This document shows positions 1 to 9,266 of a stretch of DNA of 64,000 nt, one piece after another (position 1 is the stretch's first letter; every line of letters begins with the position of its first letter). Below the pieces are notes generated by a model, which was not told where the DNA came from, searched no databases, and saw nothing but the letters and a program-made list of their open reading frames with translations. The DNA comes from Leptolyngbya sp. FACHB-321 (GTDB lineage: Bacteria; Cyanobacteriota; Cyanobacteriia; Leptolyngbyales; Leptolyngbyaceae), in contig NZ_JACJPI010000042.1 in assembly GCF_014695975.1 (NCBI RefSeq), forward strand, positions 1 through 64,000, in the 5' to 3' direction. The translations under genes and the position numbers were made by a program.

Positions 1-112
1 GTACAAAGTCTGGGCTGACAGCAAAGCGGTGGGCTAATTGACGAATTGAGCCTTCACCTTGATTGTAAAGACTGACAATCTTTTGGCGCAAGTCGCAGGA
101 GTAAGGTCGCAT
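1..112 (-). CDS. IS630-family transposase, N-terminal part (cut by window edge)
   Basis: Read on the minus strand, the first 37 codons begin MRPYSCDLRQKIVSLYNQGE and continue with a helix-turn-helix containing SIRQLAHRFAVS. This is the classic DNA-binding N-terminus of IS630/Tc1-type transposases. The start ATG is at 112-110 and the gene runs off the left edge, so the catalytic DDE domain is not visible. The terminal repeat of the IS should lie within about 100 bp to the right, but I could not fix it without the other end. It sits inside the presumed cargo of the V-K transposon. Confidence 0.75.
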   Translation of the reverse strand, partial: MRPYSCDLRQKIVSLYNQGEGSIRQLAHRFAVSPDFV

Positions 113-271
113 CGAAAGAGAGAAAATCGGTTTATTCTGTTCCCTATCAGTGTACTGAGCAAACTTGCACACTGCTATAGGATTGAGGCTGCTGATGCAG
201 TAGGCGTGAGTGGTAGATTCTCGGTCAAGCCTGTGATAGTTAGTTTGTACTAAAATTCATAATACGGCTAA

Positions 272-286
272 TGCCTTATTAAGGCA
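272..286. promoter_or_regulatory. TGCCTTA inverted repeat upstream of the RHH gene (possible operator)
   Basis: TGCCTTA-T-TAAGGCA is a perfect inverted repeat with 7-bp arms. A further direct copy, TGCCTTAT, lies at 331-338, just before the GTG start at 353 of a ribbon-helix-helix gene. Repeated half-sites upstream of an RHH gene are the usual layout for autoregulation. That role is inferred, not shown. Confidence 0.4.
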
Positions 287-352
287 ATATCCCTAGATTT
301 AGAGAATCAAAATAGGGAGTATAAGCAAGTTGCCTTATACTTAGCCAAATAA

Positions 353-550
353 GTGCCTAAACCAGCAAAACCACAAATCAGGGTCTACATCACCGAGGAA
401 ACCGATCGCCTACTTAAAGCGATCGCAGGTATTAAGGATTCTTCAGTGAATGCGATCGTGAATGAGGCGATCGATCGCTGGTTGGAGGAAGCCGAGCAAA
501 AAGAAATTGTTGAGAAGTTCAATCTTGATCGACTGGATGAGATTAGCTAG
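353..550 (+). CDS. small ribbon-helix-helix (CopG/Arc-like) DNA-binding protein
   Basis: This 65-aa protein starts with GTG. Its N-terminal strand QIRVYITEETDRLLKAIAG is followed by the helical segment SSVNAIVNEAIDRWLEEAE, which fits the beta-alpha-alpha layout of RHH repressors. The C-terminus is acidic. No toxin gene is adjacent; the next gene is hsdM 98 bp downstream. It could be a lone antitoxin, or a local regulator of the restriction genes or of itself through the TGCCTTA repeats upstream. The fold assignment is good; the function is not known. Confidence 0.65.
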   Translation: MPKPAKPQIRVYITEETDRLLKAIAGIKDSSVNAIVNEAIDRWLEEAEQKEIVEKFNLDRLDEIS

Positions 551-648
551 CAAAATAACGGAATGATAAGGGAAAGCTAGCACCTGCCGCCTGTAGCGTC
601 TACTGGGGGGGGATGAAGCGCAAACGGCTTGTTTTGGGAGCGACGTGA

Positions 649-2163
649 ATGATCACTGGTGAGTTGAGGTCGAAGGTCGATAAGCTGTGGGAGACGTTTT
701 GGAGCAATGGGATCAGCAACCCGCTTTCGGTGATTGAGCAGATCTCTTATTTGCTGTTTATCAAACGGTTGGATGACCTAGAGCTAACGAAAGAAAAGAA
801 GGCGCAACGACTCAACCGACCCGTAGCAGCCCCCATTTTCTCAGGGAAAAACGATCCTCGTCGCTGGTCTTTTTTCAAGAATCTAGACAACCCGGATGAG
901 AAACTGCGGGCTGTGCGAGATGACGCCTTCCCGTTTATCAAGCAGTTGAGGGGAGAGGCAGGGGATAACACCTATGCCCATCACATGAAGGATGCGATCT
1001 TCCTCATTGCAAATCCGGCGTTGCTGGCAAGCGTGATTGAGCAGGTTGATAAGATGCTGACGTTGTTGGATCAGCAGGCGCAGGTATCCCAGGATCAGTC
1101 CTATGTGGATTTGATGGGCGATCTGTATGAGTACATGCTGTCGAAGCTGACGCAAGCGGGACAGAATGGGCAGTTTCGTACACCGCGACACATTATCAGA
1201 ATGATGGTGCAGTTATTGGAGCCAGGACCGAGAGAGATTGTGTGCGATCCGGCGTGTGGCACAGGCGGCTTTTTGGTGGCGGTGGCGGAGTACCTGCGTG
1301 ACCAAAAGGACAGTGAAGGCAATGCGGTCTTGAATGCGCCAGGAAATCGGGAGCACTTCAACCAGGAGATGTTTCACGGGTTCGATTTTGACGCGACGAT
1401 GCTGCGGATTGGCAGTATGAACCTGATGCTGCATGGCATTGAGTCGCCCAAGATCGAGGCGCGAGATTCGCTGTCAGAAGATCACGCCGCAGTGGATGAG
1501 GCGTTTACGATGATTCTGGCGAATCCGCCGTTTAAGGGGTCGCTGGAGAAGTCTACGATCGCCAAAGACTTGACCAAAATCGTCTCGACGACCAAGACGG
1601 AGCTATTGTTTGGGGCGTTGTTTCTGCGGCTGTTGAAAAAGGGCGGCAGAGGGGCAGTGATTGTGCCAGATGGGGTACTGTTTGGTTCTTCGACGGCACA
1701 TAAGGCACTGCGGAAGGAACTAGTAGAAAATCACAAGCTGGATGGGTTGATCTCGATGCCATCGGGGGTATTTAAGCCCTATGCCGGTGTGTCTACTGCG
1801 GTGCTAATTTTCACCAAAACGGGGGCAGGGGGAACGGATTTCGTCTGGTTCTATGACATGGAGGCAGATGGTTTATCGCTAGATGATAAGCGGCAGACTG
1901 TGCAGCAGAATGACATTCCTGACCTGTTGCAGCGGTGGAAGCGACGGAACCCTGAAATAGACACTAGCCGCGCTGCGAAAGCGTTTTTTGTGACGAAGGC
2001 TGAGATTGCTGCCAATGGCTATGATCTCTCAATCAACCGCTACAAGGAGGTGACCTATGAAGAGGTGCAGTATGAGTCACCGAAGGTGATTTTGCATAAG
2101 TTGCGATCGCTCGAAGATGAAATCCGAGCAGATCTGGATGCGTTGGAGGAGCTATTAGGATGA
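649..2163 (+). CDS. hsdM: type I restriction-modification system, DNA N6-adenine methyltransferase subunit
   Basis: The modification subunit transfers a methyl group from SAM to adenine in the bipartite type I recognition site, in complex with HsdS. The 504-aa protein has the helical HsdM N-terminal domain (about residues 8-150) followed by the N6-Mtase domain. SAM-binding motif I is DPACGTGGF (200-208) and the catalytic motif is NPPF (292-295). The length is normal. Its stop overlaps the hsdS start in an ATGA, so the two are translationally coupled. hsdR is separated from this pair by a Uma2 gene and a small opposite-strand ORF. It belongs to the presumed transposon cargo. Confidence 0.95.
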   Translation: MITGELRSKVDKLWETFWSNGISNPLSVIEQISYLLFIKRLDDLELTKEKKAQRLNRPVAAPIFSGKNDPRRWSFFKNLDNPDEKLRAVRDDAFPFIKQLRGEAGDNTYAHHMKDAIFLIANPALLASVIEQVDKMLTLLDQQAQVSQDQSYVDLMGDLYEYMLSKLTQAGQNGQFRTPRHIIRMMVQLLEPGPREIVCDPACGTGGFLVAVAEYLRDQKDSEGNAVLNAPGNREHFNQEMFHGFDFDATMLRIGSMNLMLHGIESPKIEARDSLSEDHAAVDEAFTMILANPPFKGSLEKSTIAKDLTKIVSTTKTELLFGALFLRLLKKGGRGAVIVPDGVLFGSSTAHKALRKELVENHKLDGLISMPSGVFKPYAGVSTAVLIFTKTGAGGTDFVWFYDMEADGLSLDDKRQTVQQNDIPDLLQRWKRRNPEIDTSRAAKAFFVTKAEIAANGYDLSINRYKEVTYEEVQYESPKVILHKLRSLEDEIRADLDALEELLG

Positions 2164-3389
2164 CGTTAATTTCTTCTCCTTGGACTGAGATATCTCTTGA
2201 AACGGCACCCTTAAAGATTATTGATGGAGATCGAGGAACAAACTATCCTAAACAAACTGATTTTTTTGATTCTGGTTACTGCCTTTTTCTAAATACAGGG
2301 AATGTCACCAGTTCAGGTTTCAATTTCTCGAATTGCAACTTCATTAGCCAAGAAAAGGATGCAGCTTTAAGAAAAGGAAGACTGCAAAAGTATGACGTTG
2401 TACTCACGACAAGGGGAACAGTCGGGAACACAGCTTGGGTCAATGAGGCAGTTCCCTATCCCGTTATGAGAATCAACTCAGGGATGGTCATTTTGAGACC
2501 TGACACTGAAAAAATACTTCCTGATTACATATATTTCTTCTTTAGATCACCCAAATTCCAGGATCAAGTTAATGCTCTAAGGTCTGGTTCTGCACAACCG
2601 CAGTTGCCAATTCAAGTTCTCAAAAATATAAAGCTTCCCCTCCCCCCGATCGCCGAACAACGCCGCATTGCTGAAATCCTCGATCGCGCTGATGCAGTTC
2701 GACGGAAACGACAAGAAGCGATCGCGCTTACTGAGGAATTGTTGCGATCGGCGTTCCTGGAGATGTTTGGCGATCCGGTCGCAAATTCCAAAGGTTGGAA
2801 AGTTTGCCAATTAGATCAATTCTCAGATATTCAGTCAGGCATCGCGAAGGGGAAAAAAATTGATCCTTCTAAGGCTATCTCTGTGCCTTATATGCGTGTT
2901 GCTAACGTACAAGATGGATACCTAGATTTATCAGAAATTAAAGAAATTCAGATTTTACCAATAGACCTGAGTAGATATTCTCTAAAACAAGGCGATCTAC
3001 TTCTGACTGAAGGAGGCGATCCTGATAAATTGGGGCGAGGAGCAGTTTGGTATGGAGAAGTTCAGCCTTGCATTCACCAGAATCATATTTTCTGTGTACG
3101 ACCTGATAAAAGCGTAGCGGATCCAGAATATCTGTCAACATTGATAGGGAGTAATCATGGGAAAAGATACTTTTTGAAAGCAGCAAAGCAGACAACTGGA
3201 ATTGCCACAATCAACAAAACCCAATTGCGAAATTTCCCGGCACTTTTACCTCCACTGACTCTACAGCAAAAATATAATCAGCTTGTTTTATCAATTCGTT
3301 CTATGCGGAAGAATGTAGAAGATGTGAATGGACAAACTGACAACCTCTTCAACTCTCTTCTCCAAAGAGCCTTTCGGGGCGAGCTTTAA
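2160..3389 (+). CDS. hsdS: type I restriction-modification system, specificity subunit
   Basis: HsdS determines which DNA sequence the HsdM2S and HsdR2M2S complexes recognise. The 409-aa protein shows two target-recognition domains. Between them is the conserved helical spacer beginning LPPIAEQRRIAEILDRADAV (about residue 162 onward); the C-terminus ends with the related NSLLQRAFRGEL. The two-TRD arrangement looks complete, implying a bipartite target. The start overlaps the hsdM stop by 4 bp. The first TRD has lower GC and fewer HIP1 sites than hsdM, as expected for a domain that is often exchanged. The target site cannot be predicted by eye. Confidence 0.93.
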   Translation: MTLISSPWTEISLETAPLKIIDGDRGTNYPKQTDFFDSGYCLFLNTGNVTSSGFNFSNCNFISQEKDAALRKGRLQKYDVVLTTRGTVGNTAWVNEAVPYPVMRINSGMVILRPDTEKILPDYIYFFFRSPKFQDQVNALRSGSAQPQLPIQVLKNIKLPLPPIAEQRRIAEILDRADAVRRKRQEAIALTEELLRSAFLEMFGDPVANSKGWKVCQLDQFSDIQSGIAKGKKIDPSKAISVPYMRVANVQDGYLDLSEIKEIQILPIDLSRYSLKQGDLLLTEGGDPDKLGRGAVWYGEVQPCIHQNHIFCVRPDKSVADPEYLSTLIGSNHGKRYFLKAAKQTTGIATINKTQLRNFPALLPPLTLQQKYNQLVLSIRSMRKNVEDVNGQTDNLFNSLLQRAFRGEL

Positions 3390-3459
3390 CCGTCCCGCCC
3401 CAGCTAACCGTTATCCTAAAAGCAAGCTCAAAACCATGACTCAGCCCTGAGGAAACCCG

Positions 3460-4029
3460 ATGATCGCCTCACCCCAGCCATCCCTCAGCCCTGAAGCATA
3501 CCTTCAGATGGAAGAGAACAGCCCCGTCAAACATGAGTACATCGACGGGGAAGCCTACGCTATGGCAGGCGCAAGCGACCCTCACGTCACCATTGCCGGA
3601 AATCTGTTTGCGCTGCTCCGTAGCCACGTTCGAGGGACTGGTTGTCGCGTCTACATCGCAGATATGAAAGCGCGGCTGGAAGCGCTGAATCGCTTCTACT
3701 ATCCCGATATTCTGGTCACGTGCGACCCTCATGATCAGGAAAACACCACTTACAAATGCTTTCCCAAACTCATCGTTGAAGTACTTTCCGACTCTACAGA
3801 AGCCTTTGACCGAGGCGACAAATTTGCCGACTACCAGACACTAGACAGCCTACAAGAATACGTCTTGATCAGCACCAAACGTCAGCGCGTCGAATGCTTC
3901 CGTCGCAACGAAGCAGGGCTATGGGTGTTGCAGTCTTACACCGCTCAACAGAACTTTCGGCTGGAAAGTATCAACTTTGAAGGGGCGATCGCAGACCTGT
4001 ACGAAGATGTCACGTTTGCGATCGCTTAA
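3460..4029 (+). CDS. Uma2-family (DUF820) putative PD-(D/E)XK endonuclease
   Basis: The 189-aa protein has the standard layout of the large cyanobacterial Uma2 family. The N-terminus is SPEAYLQMEE with HEYIDGEAYAMAGA, the core is YYPDILVTCD, and KLIVEVLSDSTEAFDRGDKF carries the predicted D...E-V catalytic residues. Uma2 genes are abundant in cyanobacteria and their role is unknown; the nuclease fold is predicted by family. Here it sits between hsdS and hsdR on the same strand, so it may simply ride with the cargo. A decayed relative of this family remains at 21,049-21,215. Confidence 0.9.
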   Translation: MIASPQPSLSPEAYLQMEENSPVKHEYIDGEAYAMAGASDPHVTIAGNLFALLRSHVRGTGCRVYIADMKARLEALNRFYYPDILVTCDPHDQENTTYKCFPKLIVEVLSDSTEAFDRGDKFADYQTLDSLQEYVLISTKRQRVECFRRNEAGLWVLQSYTAQQNFRLESINFEGAIADLYEDVTFAIA

Positions 4030-4039
4030 TTCTTCCGTG

Positions 4040-4309
4040 TTAAACGGGCATCCATGCTAGTGTCAACTGCATCAGCAGAAAAACCACCAGAAACGTCATC
4101 ACTTGCAATAAGAGCAAGCCAAGCAGCCCTCCCACTAAAGTCGGCATTCCTACCAGCCAACCTAACGCGCACAAGGCTGAGGTAAACGCCGCACCACCAA
4201 ATAAGCCAAACAGTGATCCGCCTGCAACCGCTAAGGATAGCGCTCCAGCAGGTACTGCAAAGCTTGCAACTAGAGCGGTACTGGTCGCGATGGAGTTTTT
4301 AATGATCAT
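4040..4309 (-). CDS. small hydrophobic membrane protein, function unknown
   Basis: The 89-aa product is mostly hydrophobic, with two or three possible transmembrane segments (around residues 8-45 and 55-85) rich in Gly, Ala and Leu. A plausible ribosome-binding site, AGGGGC, lies 9 bases before the ATG at 4309. It runs against the flanking restriction genes and its stop lies 10 bp from the end of the Uma2 gene. I do not recognise a family. It could be a real small membrane protein or a chance ORF, although its length, RBS and composition favour a gene. Confidence 0.5.
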   Translation of the reverse strand: MIIKNSIATSTALVASFAVPAGALSLAVAGGSLFGLFGGAAFTSALCALGWLVGMPTLVGGLLGLLLLQVMTFLVVFLLMQLTLAWMPV

Positions 4310-4539
4310 TTGGTTAGCCCCTTTTTTTCAATGCCGATGTTTCCAAACTCTAAGGCAAGCTCTCAGTAGATTAAAACGTTCCTATGTCAATTTTGAGACT
4401 GACACTGCTCAATCAATACATAAATTCTGAGGTTTGGCAGGCAGAGCATTTGCGCTTAAAGGTGGGCAAGTTTCCGATCATTCGGTTTTGATAGAGAAGT
4501 TTGGGAATGTTTAATTAAAAGCCCTTAGTGGAGATTGAG

Positions 4540-7500
4540 ATGGCGTCAAACTTCGACTTCTTGAGCGATCGCTATCCTAAGCTCTTTGAACACGCTTCCC
4601 ATGCCGAACGTCTGGTTCACACGGCTCCTCGCGCCAGTTGCTTCTATGCCCGCTTTACCCTGGAGCAAGCCGTCCATTGGCTTTATGCCAACGATGCCTA
4701 CCTTCAACTTCCCTACGAAAACAACCTGGCAGCCCTGATCCACGAGCAGACCTTCAAAGACAACCTCAATCCCCCTAGCCTGTTCCACAAAGTCCGCAAC
4801 ATTCACAAAACAGGCAACATCGCCGTTCACGACTCGACAGCCATCACCGATCGAGACTCCCTCTTCATCGTTCAAGAACTCTTTCACTTCCTCTATTGGC
4901 TCTGCCGCTACTATGCCAAAGATGGCAAAACCCTCCCTACCCTAAGCTTCGATCTCACCCTTGTTCCCCAACCACAAACCGCCAAACAAGATCTCTCCCT
5001 ACCACAACTTCAGGAACTCAAAACCCTGCTCTCCCAAGCAGACGAGATGCGTCGCATTGCCGAAGAACGGCAACAGCAAACCGAACAACAAATTACATCC
5101 CTGCAAGCTGAGGTCGCAGCACTCAAACAGCAGAACGAAACCGTTCCCGATACCCACGACTACAAAGAAGCCGATACCCGTCGCTATCTGATCGATGTCC
5201 TACTCAAAGAAGCGGGGTGGAACATTCATCAGCCCAGATGGACAGAATACGAAGTCCAGGGAATGCCCAACTCAACGGGAAAGGGCTACGTGGACTATGT
5301 GCTGTGGGGAGATGACGGCAAGCCCCTCGCCCTAGTCGAAGCCAAACGCACTACCAAGGACCCCAAAGAGGGCAAGCGCCAAGCCGAACTCTACGCTAAT
5401 TGCCTCGAAGCCCAATTCGGTCAGCGTCCCCTCCTCTTCTACTCCAATGGCTACGAGCATTGGCTCTGGGATGACCAAAGCTATCCACCCCGCAACATCG
5501 AAGGTTTCCTCAAAAAAGACGAACTCGAACGGCTGATCTTTCGCCGCACCAGTCGCAAACGACTTCATCTGGTGCAAACCAATCCAGCGATCGTTGAGCG
5601 CAGTTACCAGACCGAAGCAATTCGCCGCATTACCGAAGCTTTTGACCAGAAAAAGAGCCGTAAAGCCCTGCTGGTGATGGCAACTGGCACCGGAAAAACC
5701 CGAACAGCGATCGCCCTAGTTGACCTCCTGATTCGCGCCAACTGGGTCAAACGAGTTCTGTTTCTCGCCGATCGCAATGCCCTCCTGACTCAAACCTTCC
5801 GCGCCTTCAAAACTCATCTCCCGACCGTTACCCCGATCGACCTGACCAAAAATAAAGATATTGAGGGTGGCAACGCCATTCTCTCTACCTACTCAACGAT
5901 GCTCAACTTCATCAATCGGGTAGACGGAAACGGACGCATTATCGGTCCAGGATACTTTGACTTAGTGATTGTCGATGAAGCACACCGATCGATCTACAAA
6001 AAATACAGTGTTTTGTTTGAATACTTCGATGCCCTGCTAGTAGGTTTAACCGCGACTCCCCGCGATGAAGTTCACCGCGACACCTACCGCATTTTTGAAC
6101 TGGAAAAAGGCAATCCTACCTTTGCCTACGAACTCGAAGATGCGACTAAAGACAGACACCTTGTTCCTGCCAAAGGCATAGACGTACCCTTCAAATTTCT
6201 CCGCAAAGGCATTCGATACGTTGACCTCCCACCTCAGGAACAAGAGGAATACGAAGAACGCTTTCGAGATCATGAAACCGGAGCCATTCCCGATCAAGTG
6301 AATGCAGCAGCCCTGTACCGTTGGCTGTTCAACATCAACACCGTTGATCAGGCGTTAGAACTGTTGATGCAGCGGGGGCTAAAAGTTGAGGGTGGCGATC
6401 GCCTCGGCAAGACCATCATCTTTGCCCGCACGCAAAAACACGCCGAGTTTATCGTTGAACGATTCGATGCCAACTATCCTCATTACAAAGGTAAGTTCGC
6501 TCAAGTCATTCATAGCGACATCTCCTACGCCGAGAGCATCCTAGATGATTTCTCAAATGCTGCGAAACAACCGACGATCGCCGTCTCTGTCGATATGCTC
6601 GATACCGGTATTGATGTGCCCGAAGTGGTCAATCTGGTCTTTTTCAAACCCGTCTACTCACAGGTCAAATTCAACCAGATGATCGGGCGTGGCACTCGCC
6701 TCTGCCTCAACCTCTTTGGGATAGACGACCATAAGACCGAGTTCCTTGTATTCGACCTTTGCGGCAATTTCGATTTCTTTCAGCAAGCGATTCCCGAAGC
6801 AAACCAAAAGCCCCCCGAAACCCTCACCAGCCGTCTCATTAGATCACGCTTAGAACTGACTCAGCTTCTCAACCAGCAGGAAACCTCTGACCCTGAAAGG
6901 ACTGAACTCCGATCAACCCTCCTGAATGATCTCCACCAGCATGTGGCGACAATGGAGCCGGAAAACTTTTTGGTGCGTCGCCACCTTCAACAAGTTGAGG
7001 AATTCTCGAAGCGCGAGCGGTGGGAGCAGCTGAGTGAAGAAGATTCCGAGATAATCGCAAGCTCCCTATCTACCCTCCCCAACAAGCTTCCCTCTGAAGA
7101 TCGCCTGTCCAAGGAGTTTGATCTGCTCTGCCTCAAACTGCAACTCTCAATCCTAAAACGAACCAATGACTTTGTTCGGCTCCGCGACCAAGTGCGAGAT
7201 CTGCTCCACCAGCTTGAAACCAAACAAGAAATTCCGATGGTCAAGGAGCAATTGCCCCTGATTGAAGAAGTCCAAGCAGAAGATTGGTGGACAGACGTAA
7301 CTCCCTGGATGATTGACTATGTGCGAATTCACCTGCGCGATCTCATTAAGTTTATCGACCGCCAGGAACAGCGCATCGTCTACACCGACTTCGCCGATGA
7401 GATGGGAGACGTACAGCTTGTGGATGTGCCCAATCGACAAACAGGCTTCAGCCCTTATCAATATCGAAAGAAAGTTGAGGCCTACATTCAAGCCAACGAG

Positions 7501-7941
7501 AATCATGTCGCGATCGCCAAGCTGAAGCGCAATGTCCCCCTTACGGCGTCCGATCTAGAGTCCTTAGAGACCATGCTCTTTAGTGCTGCCGAAATCGAGA
7601 GCCGAGCGCAATTTGAAACGGTCTTTGGCAAAACGTTGAGCCTCAAGCTCTTCATCCGCCAACTTGTTGGGCTAGACCGCAACGCCGCCAAACAAGCCTT
7701 TGCGCACTACCTGGAGGGAACCCACTTCAGCGCCAACCAGATCCGTTTCATTGAAACCATCATTGATTACTTGACGCAAAACGGCGTGATGGACCCCGGA
7801 CAGCTCTACGAACTGCCGTTTACTGAAGCCCATCCTGATGGTCTTGATGGCATCTTTGATGATGATGATGCCGACCAAATTGTAACGCTTGTGCGATCGT
7901 TTAATGAAACCGTCGAAGCAGCCTTTGGGGCAGCCTCGTGA
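4540..7941 (+). CDS. hsdR: type I restriction enzyme, endonuclease/translocase subunit
   Basis: HsdR cuts unmodified DNA after ATP-driven translocation. The order of parts is an N-terminal DUF4145-like helical domain with a coiled coil, then the nuclease domain (GKGYVDYVLWGDD, LVEAKRTTKD). A DEAD/DEAH helicase follows, with Walker A MATGTGKT at 5677-5700, VDEAH at 5971-5985 and motif VI MIGRGTRL. A long EcoEI-type C-terminal domain ends the protein. I start at ATG 4540, which has GGAG seven bases upstream, rather than the in-frame GTG at 4528. The stop overlaps the GTG start of mrr. Length (1133 aa) is typical. hsdM and hsdS lie 1.1 kb upstream. Confidence 0.94.
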   Translation: MASNFDFLSDRYPKLFEHASHAERLVHTAPRASCFYARFTLEQAVHWLYANDAYLQLPYENNLAALIHEQTFKDNLNPPSLFHKVRNIHKTGNIAVHDSTAITDRDSLFIVQELFHFLYWLCRYYAKDGKTLPTLSFDLTLVPQPQTAKQDLSLPQLQELKTLLSQADEMRRIAEERQQQTEQQITSLQAEVAALKQQNETVPDTHDYKEADTRRYLIDVLLKEAGWNIHQPRWTEYEVQGMPNSTGKGYVDYVLWGDDGKPLALVEAKRTTKDPKEGKRQAELYANCLEAQFGQRPLLFYSNGYEHWLWDDQSYPPRNIEGFLKKDELERLIFRRTSRKRLHLVQTNPAIVERSYQTEAIRRITEAFDQKKSRKALLVMATGTGKTRTAIALVDLLIRANWVKRVLFLADRNALLTQTFRAFKTHLPTVTPIDLTKNKDIEGGNAILSTYSTMLNFINRVDGNGRIIGPGYFDLVIVDEAHRSIYKKYSVLFEYFDALLVGLTATPRDEVHRDTYRIFELEKGNPTFAYELEDATKDRHLVPAKGIDVPFKFLRKGIRYVDLPPQEQEEYEERFRDHETGAIPDQVNAAALYRWLFNINTVDQALELLMQRGLKVEGGDRLGKTIIFARTQKHAEFIVERFDANYPHYKGKFAQVIHSDISYAESILDDFSNAAKQPTIAVSVDMLDTGIDVPEVVNLVFFKPVYSQVKFNQMIGRGTRLCLNLFGIDDHKTEFLVFDLCGNFDFFQQAIPEANQKPPETLTSRLIRSRLELTQLLNQQETSDPERTELRSTLLNDLHQHVATMEPENFLVRRHLQQVEEFSKRERWEQLSEEDSEIIASSLSTLPNKLPSEDRLSKEFDLLCLKLQLSILKRTNDFVRLRDQVRDLLHQLETKQEIPMVKEQLPLIEEVQAEDWWTDVTPWMIDYVRIHLRDLIKFIDRQEQRIVYTDFADEMGDVQLVDVPNRQTGFSPYQYRKKVEAYIQANENHVAIAKLKRNVPLTASDLESLETMLFSAAEIESRAQFETVFGKTLSLKLFIRQLVGLDRNAAKQAFAHYLEGTHFSANQIRFIETIIDYLTQNGVMDPGQLYELPFTEAHPDGLDGIFDDDDADQIVTLVRSFNETVEAAFGAAS

Positions 7942-8861
7942 CACTACCTACCTACGACCAATTTATGTTGCCGCTACTTAAGCTTGCTGCTGAAGCGGGA
8001 GAAATACACCCAATCGCAGGATTGCGAGAGAAGCTGGTTCAACAATTCGGCATTACGCCAGAACAGCGAGCCGTTCGGCTACCGAGTGGGCAACAATCCG
8101 TCTTTGATAATCGCGTGGGTTGGGCCAACACATACCTGCGTAAAGCTGGTCTCATCGAACGTCCGAAGCGGGGTTACGTCCAAATTACTCAACGTGGGCG
8201 GGAGGTTCTGGCTGAAAGTCCAACCGCGATCGATAATCTCTATCTCCAGCGCTTTGATGAATTCCGTGAGTTCAGAGAACGATCTGCCACTGAAGAACCC
8301 CTCGCTATCACTCCCAACGCTACACCAGCCTCAACTACAACCCCGGAAGAGACCATCAGCAAAGCCATTGGCATTCTCAACGCTGAATTGCGGGATGAAC
8401 TGCTCGATAAGGTTAAACAACTTACCCCTGAACACTTTGAGGGACTGGTCCTGAGACTGCTTCATGCTATGGGTTATGGTGGTAGCCTCAAAGATGTCGA
8501 AGGCGTTCCTCGTGGTCCCGATGGTGGTATCGACGGCACTATCAAAGAAGACAAATTGGGGCTGGATGTGATCTACATTCAAGCCAAACGCTGGGAGAAT
8601 TCGATCGGCAGAGAAAAGATTCAAGCCTTTCAAGGGGCGTTAGCGGGCGTTGGTGCCCGCAAAGGCGTGTTTATCACGACCTCCAGTTACACCCAGCAGG
8701 CGATCGCCTACGCCGCCCAACTCAGAGACAGCAAAATCATCCTGCTTGACGGTCAGAAGCTGACTCAATTCATGATCGAGCACGATGTCGGAGTCAGCAT
8801 CAAAGAAACCTTTCACCTCAAACGCCTCGACGAAGACTTCTTTACGGAAGTCGATTTCTAA
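7938..8861 (+). CDS. mrr: Mrr-family restriction endonuclease
   Basis: The 307-aa protein has the N-terminal winged-helix Mrr_N domain (about 1-90), a Pro/Thr-rich linker, and the C-terminal Mrr catalytic domain of PD-(D/E)XK type. That domain shows GPDGGIDG, then IYIQAKRW as the D...QAK core, and KGVFITTSSYTQQA. Mrr enzymes cut methylated DNA in the cases studied. The GTG start lies within the hsdR stop (GTGA), so it is co-translated with hsdR. A methyl-dependent nuclease next to a methylating type I system implies compatible specificities, which is an inference. Confidence 0.9.
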   Translation: MTLPTYDQFMLPLLKLAAEAGEIHPIAGLREKLVQQFGITPEQRAVRLPSGQQSVFDNRVGWANTYLRKAGLIERPKRGYVQITQRGREVLAESPTAIDNLYLQRFDEFREFRERSATEEPLAITPNATPASTTTPEETISKAIGILNAELRDELLDKVKQLTPEHFEGLVLRLLHAMGYGGSLKDVEGVPRGPDGGIDGTIKEDKLGLDVIYIQAKRWENSIGREKIQAFQGALAGVGARKGVFITTSSYTQQAIAYAAQLRDSKIILLDGQKLTQFMIEHDVGVSIKETFHLKRLDEDFFTEVDF

Positions 8862-8913
8862 CCACAGCCATCTCCGTGGTCAAAGCTTGCCAAATTACAA
8901 ACCGTTAGACTCC

Positions 8914-9156
8914 TCATTTTTTCCGAGGCTTTTGGTGATACATCTCCCGCAGCACTCGCAAATATCCTGGTTCAGACTCGATCGTGATCCAGATGTGATG
9001 TGCTAAAGCCAATCTCTGTTTATGCTTCTCACTAGGAGTTCTCTGATGCTCGCCTTGGGAAAACCAGTGGTTCACAGTCGTTAGCGAGCAGTCACAGATA
9101 AAGGCCAGCTCCTCTCGCGATACAGCCCAGTTTTTCAGAAATTCGTCAAGTTCCAT
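8914..9156 (-). CDS. small HTH regulator divergent from cas12k (CvkR-type role proposed)
   Basis: This 80-aa protein contains a helix-turn-helix in SREELAFICDCSLTTVNHWF followed by a basic C-terminal helix region ending KPRKK. It is transcribed away from cas12k across a 233-bp gap that contains a perfect dyad at 9247-9266. In V-K CASTs a small regulator commonly sits at this position and represses cas12k; the best known is the MerR-type CvkR. This one is shorter and more Xre-like, so the equivalence is by position and size, not by demonstrated homology. Confidence 0.7.
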   Translation of the reverse strand: MELDEFLKNWAVSREELAFICDCSLTTVNHWFSQGEHQRTPSEKHKQRLALAHHIWITIESEPGYLRVLREMYHQKPRKK

Positions 9157-9246
9157 CGGCTCTTTTTTAGCAAAGCTGAAGATGTAGCTATGTTGTCTCT
9201 CAGTGTGAGCAAGCCTGACTCAAAGAACCAGAGACATAGCTCAAAT

Positions 9247-9266
9247 AACTTGTCATCTGACAAGTT
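9247..9266. promoter_or_regulatory. perfect dyad between the HTH regulator and cas12k (probable operator)
   Basis: AACTTGTCA-TC-TGACAAGTT has perfect 9-bp arms and lies midway between two divergent genes. About 10 bp downstream, TTGTAC (9275-9280) and ATAAAT (9299-9304) could form a promoter toward cas12k, which would put the dyad just upstream of the -35. The arm TTGTCA/TGACAA also resembles the TGACA...TGTC half-sites of the transposon end. Confidence 0.6.
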
